A DNA stretch of 36,417 bases from Bacteroidota bacterium. Its GTDB lineage: Bacteria; Bacteroidota; Bacteroidia; Bacteroidales; JAIFNL01. The notes beneath the pieces are model-generated. The model had not been told where the DNA came from, made no database searches, and saw only the letters and a program-made list of their open reading frames with translations. Of this stretch, positions 33,781-36,417 are shown piece by piece. The stretch is from the NCBI GenBank assembly GCA_020047755.1, contig JAIFNL010000280.1, forward strand, positions 1-36,417, read 5' to 3'. The position numbers and the translations under genes were made by a program. How positions within the stretch are numbered: the stretch's first letter is position 1; every line of letters begins with the position of its first letter.

Positions 33781-34968
33781 ATGCAACTCTCAATAATAAT
33801 AGTAAGTTACAATGTTCGGAATTTTATCAATTTGTGTCTGAGTTCGGTAAAAGATGCTCAACAAAATATTGATTTAGAGGTAATTATAATTGATAATAAT
33901 TCAACTGACGAATCGGTCAGCTTTATAAAAGAAAAATATCATTGGGTAAAATTAATAGAAAACAAAGAAAATTTAGGTTTTTCAAAAGCTAATAATCAAG
34001 CAATTAGACAAGCAAAAGGCGAATATGTTTTGCTGCTAAATCCAGATACAATAATGGAAGAAAATACACTTGCAGATTGCCTCGAATTTATGAGTCAAAA
34101 CACTAATTGTGGGGCACTTGGCGTAAAGATGATAGGTATTGATGGAAGGTTTCAACCAGAATCCAAAAGAGCATTTCCTACTCCAGCGGTTTCCTTTTAT
34201 AAGATGTTTGGATTTTCGAAATTTTTCCCAAAATCCAAACGATTTGGACGTTATAATTTAAGCTATTTACCTGAAAATGAGACAAATGAAATAGAAATAC
34301 TTTCAGGAGCTTTTATGTTTATCCGCAAGCAAGCACTGCAACGAGTAGGTCTTTTTGACGAAAACTATTTCATGTATGGTGAAGATATTGATTTATCGTA
34401 TCGAATTTTACAAGGTGGTTATAAAAATTATTACTTTCCTAAGACACAAATACTACATTTTAAAGGCGAAAGTACAAAAAAAGGGGAGGAGAAATATATT
34501 TATACCTTTTATAATGCAATGAAAATCTTTGCAATAAAATATTTTAACAAAAAAAAGACAAAATTTTTCTTTGTATTTATAAAAATTGCAATAAATTTAC
34601 GCATTCTTTTTTCACTTTTGTATTTGAAATCAAAAAAGGCATTTAAACTCCAAAAGAGAGAAAAAAAGAATCAGAATTTGCTAATAATTTCAGAGAAGAA
34701 AGAATTATCGGAAATGAAAAAAGTTATTATTAGCGATTTCGAAAAACAAAATTATCAACATCTGGAATTAGACAAAATTAAAGATTTAGATGAATTTGAA
34801 GAAGCAAAAAAGCAAATTAAAAAAAATAAGATAGAGAAAATCATAATTTCATTTTCGATACAAAAGAAACTACTTTTATATATTATTCATTCATTATCAA
34901 CAGAATCTATTGAATTTAAAATATACGATTCGCTAGAAAAAAAAGTTTTTTCATCTAAAAATGAATAA
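33781..34968 (+). CDS. Family 2 glycosyltransferase with C-terminal extension
   Basis: 395 residues. GT-A fold at about 1-255: SIIIVSYNVRNFI at 4-16, IIDNNSTDESV with DNNSTD at 38-43, LNPDT at 86-90, and the acceptor-side GAFMFIRKQALQRVGLFDENYFMYGEDIDLSYR (parts quoted GAFMFIR and GEDIDLSYR). This resembles rhamnosyltransferase-type enzymes of polysaccharide synthesis. A hydrophobic segment at about 265-287 follows. The last 100 residues (NLLIISEKKELSEMKK onward, IEKIIISFSIQ near 355) look like a reduced nucleotide-binding-type domain seen at the end of some Bacteroidota glycosyltransferases. It is short and very Lys-rich here. Sugar donor and acceptor are unknown. Confidence 0.85.
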   Translation: MQLSIIIVSYNVRNFINLCLSSVKDAQQNIDLEVIIIDNNSTDESVSFIKEKYHWVKLIENKENLGFSKANNQAIRQAKGEYVLLLNPDTIMEENTLADCLEFMSQNTNCGALGVKMIGIDGRFQPESKRAFPTPAVSFYKMFGFSKFFPKSKRFGRYNLSYLPENETNEIEILSGAFMFIRKQALQRVGLFDENYFMYGEDIDLSYRILQGGYKNYYFPKTQILHFKGESTKKGEEKYIYTFYNAMKIFAIKYFNKKKTKFFFVFIKIAINLRILFSLLYLKSKKAFKLQKREKKNQNLLIISEKKELSEMKKVIISDFEKQNYQHLELDKIKDLDEFEEAKKQIKKNKIEKIIISFSIQKKLLLYIIHSLSTESIEFKIYDSLEKKVFSSKNE

Positions 34969-35155
34969 AAAGAAAAAAAATTATGTATTATCTACAAATT
35001 TATTTATTTTTGTGAAAAATTATGCAGAAGAAAATTTTGATAGTTAATTAAAATTTTATTGAATTGATTAATTTTAAAAAAATAAATAGAAAATTTATTA
35101 ACAATTAAAATTATAATCAAATTACTTTATATCAAATGATTAAAGTATAAACTTT

Positions 35156-35171
35156 AACTATAAATACGAAA
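35156..35171 (+). repeat. 16-base direct repeat, copy 1
   Basis: AACTATAAATACGAAA, identical to 35285-35300, 129 bases apart. It lies about 54 bases upstream of the putative -33 element. Confidence 0.6.
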
Positions 35172-35224
35172 TTATCCATTTTTATTTTGAATAATAGTAT
35201 TTAATTTCATATTTTTTTTGTAAA

Positions 35225-35258
35225 TTGCGAAACAAATAAAAATATTTTTTTATATTTG
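35225..35258 (+). promoter_or_regulatory. Putative promoter of the PorE-like gene
   Basis: TTG (35225-35227), a 23-base spacer and TATATTTG (35251-35258). The -7 matches exactly; the spacer is at the long end of the known range. The start would be about 35263, 70 bases before the ATG. Confidence 0.45.
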
Positions 35259-35284
35259 TATAATCAAAAAAAGAAAAAAACAAA

Positions 35285-35300
35285 AACTATAAATACGAAA
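35285..35300 (+). repeat. 16-base direct repeat, copy 2
   Basis: Second copy of AACTATAAATACGAAA, in the predicted 5' untranslated region 33 bases before the ATG. Confidence 0.6.
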
Positions 35301-35332
35301 AAATTTAATAAAACTTTATAATCTTTATTGTT

Positions 35333-36417
35333 ATGAAAAATTTTTATATCCTAGTTATTTTAATGTTTTTAACCGGGAGTTATAGTATTGCGAATTCAGT
35401 GCCCAAAGATACTACAATATCTGCCGAAAAACGCTTTGCGAAAGCAGAAAGCTATATTGATGCGGGCAATTTTGAAGAGGCTGTTGTAATGTACGAGAGC
35501 TTATTAAGAGAAGATCCGAACAGTGCAATATTAAATTTTTATTTAGGTTACTGCTATCTAAATATAACTGATAAAAAAGATAGAGCAGCCAAGTATCTAA
35601 AGAAAGCTGTACAAGACATCCCTGAAGGTGCTGAAAGTGAGACCTATATTAAAGTAATAGGGAAAACTAAAGAGCTAAGCGAAGTGCCTTTGGAGGCGAT
35701 GTACTTTCTAGGGAAAGCGTACCACGCAAACTATAAGTTTCAAGAGGCTCTTGATGTGTATAACAAATTATTAGTAAAGCTTCCGCCCAAAAGTGAGGAT
35801 TTTGAAAAGGCAGTAAAACGAGAAATTGTTTACTGTAAAAATGGTATCGAGCTTACTAAAAATCGTGTTGAGATGGAAGTTATTCCATTGACTAATTTAA
35901 GTTCGGACTATAGTGACCATAGTCCTGTGCTTTCAGCTAATGAAGAAACACTTATATTTACCAGCTTACGCGAAGGTAATAAAGGAAAGCAATTAGCAGA
36001 AGGTCAATGGGCTGAGGATATTTACATTTCGCAAAAAATAGATGGAGAATGGACAGCTCCGAAGTTAATTAGCGATAATATAAACAGCAAAGGCAATGAT
36101 GCTAGTATTTCTTTATCGGTAGATGGGAAACAATTGTACATTTATAAAGATGCCACAGGTAAAGGTGATATTTATTATTCGGAATCTGAAAATGGACAAA
36201 CTTGGTCAAAACCAGAAAAATTAAATGACAACATCAATACAAAATACAAAGAAACTCATGCCTCTATTTCTGCAGACGGACAGTATTTGTATTTCGTTAG
36301 CGATAGAGAAAAGCAAAAAGAAGAAGGAAAACTATTTAAACAAAAAATAGGCTATGGTGGTCTAGATTTGTATGTTTCAAAAAGACTTCCTGATGGTTCA
36401 TGGGCTAAAGCTAAAAA
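35333..36417 (+). CDS. TPR plus PD40 beta-propeller protein, PorE/OmpA-like (partial, N-terminal)
   Basis: The ATG at 35333 opens a frame that runs to the window edge, giving at least 361 residues. Signal peptide about 1-20 (LMFLTGSYSIANS). TPR-like helices about 28-170 (KRFAKAESYIDAGNFEEAVVMYESLL; LEAMYFLGKAYHANYKFQEALDVYNKLL, quoted in parts). From about 195 come PD40/WD40-like beta-propeller blades: HSPVLSANEETLIFTSLREG, DASISLSVDGKQLYIY, KETHASISADGQYLYFVSDRE, and DIYYSESENGQTWSKPEKL. This order is that of PorE-type proteins of the type IX secretion system and related OmpA-family proteins. The C-terminal OmpA domain would lie outside the window, so PorE itself is unproven. Confidence 0.8.
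   Translation, partial: MKNFYILVILMFLTGSYSIANSVPKDTTISAEKRFAKAESYIDAGNFEEAVVMYESLLREDPNSAILNFYLGYCYLNITDKKDRAAKYLKKAVQDIPEGAESETYIKVIGKTKELSEVPLEAMYFLGKAYHANYKFQEALDVYNKLLVKLPPKSEDFEKAVKREIVYCKNGIELTKNRVEMEVIPLTNLSSDYSDHSPVLSANEETLIFTSLREGNKGKQLAEGQWAEDIYISQKIDGEWTAPKLISDNINSKGNDASISLSVDGKQLYIYKDATGKGDIYYSESENGQTWSKPEKLNDNINTKYKETHASISADGQYLYFVSDREKQKEEGKLFKQKIGYGGLDLYVSKRLPDGSWAKAK

Larger units (their letters stand above)
34969..35332. other. AT-rich intergenic region upstream of the PorE-like gene
   Basis: About 364 bases without a gene. It holds a promoter-like site (35225-35258) and two copies of a 16-base direct repeat at 35156-35171 and 35285-35300, one on each side of it. No terminator with a clear T-tract was seen after the glycosyltransferase gene. 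Confidence 0.45.

Noticed and set aside
1-36417. CRISPR array, defence island, prophage or insertion sequence
   Set aside because: No regularly spaced repeats, cas, transposase, integrase or phage-structural genes were seen; the genes are mostly housekeeping and in conserved orders.

Overview
The window looks like a stretch of chromosome from an AT-rich member of the Bacteroidota. Three things point there. The moxR/DUF58/batA-E cluster has the gene content usual for that phylum. Chorismate mutase is fused to the C-terminus of a DAHP synthase and sits in a pheA/aminotransferase/tyrA operon. Promoter-like sites fit the Bacteroidota -7 consensus TAnnTTTG rather than a -35/-10 TATAAT type. I cannot name a genus. 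I found no insertion sequence, prophage, CRISPR array, tRNA or rRNA.

Layout, left to right. 1-138: start of a SiaC-like (DUF1987) gene leaving the window on the minus strand. 731-1993: Tat-exported M19 dipeptidase (+). 2037-2127: large inverted repeat between convergent genes. 2175-3224: methylthioribose-1-phosphate isomerase (-). 3474-7744: minus-strand Phe/Tyr operon pheA - aminotransferase - tyrA - DAHP synthase/chorismate mutase, preceded (7846-7975) by what reads as a complete ribosome-mediated attenuator. 8147-10755: a YfiR-like periplasmic protein and a HAMP-GAF-PAS membrane receptor without an output domain. 10914-11120: small membrane protein. 11515-14373: mnmA and pyk (+), ending at a perfect bidirectional terminator. 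14519-28092: a minus-strand run of 13 genes: moxR, DUF58, a BatD-like accessory protein, batA, batB, an NlpC/P60 hydrolase, batC, batD, a DEDDh exonuclease, batE, yggS, an ankyrin-repeat lipoprotein and a metal exporter. 28367-34968: tilS, an M1 peptidase, a membrane/coiled-coil protein, recR and a GT2 glycosyltransferase (+). 35333 to the end: the N-terminal part of a TPR plus PD40 beta-propeller protein of PorE/OmpA type.

The most interesting element is the aromatic-operon leader. It encodes a 20-residue peptide with 6 Phe, 2 Tyr and 1 Trp within residues 3-13. Its stop codon lies at the end of a 10-nt segment that is fully complementary (one G-U pair) to the 5' arm of a downstream intrinsic terminator. 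This is the arrangement expected for attenuation by charged tRNA-Phe/Tyr, and it would put all four genes of the branch under one switch. Secondary points are a BatC carrying thrombospondin type-3 repeats, cell-wall hydrolase and exonuclease genes inserted in the bat operon, a YfiR/receptor pair without a GGDEF domain, and an upstream ORF overlapping the mnmA start.
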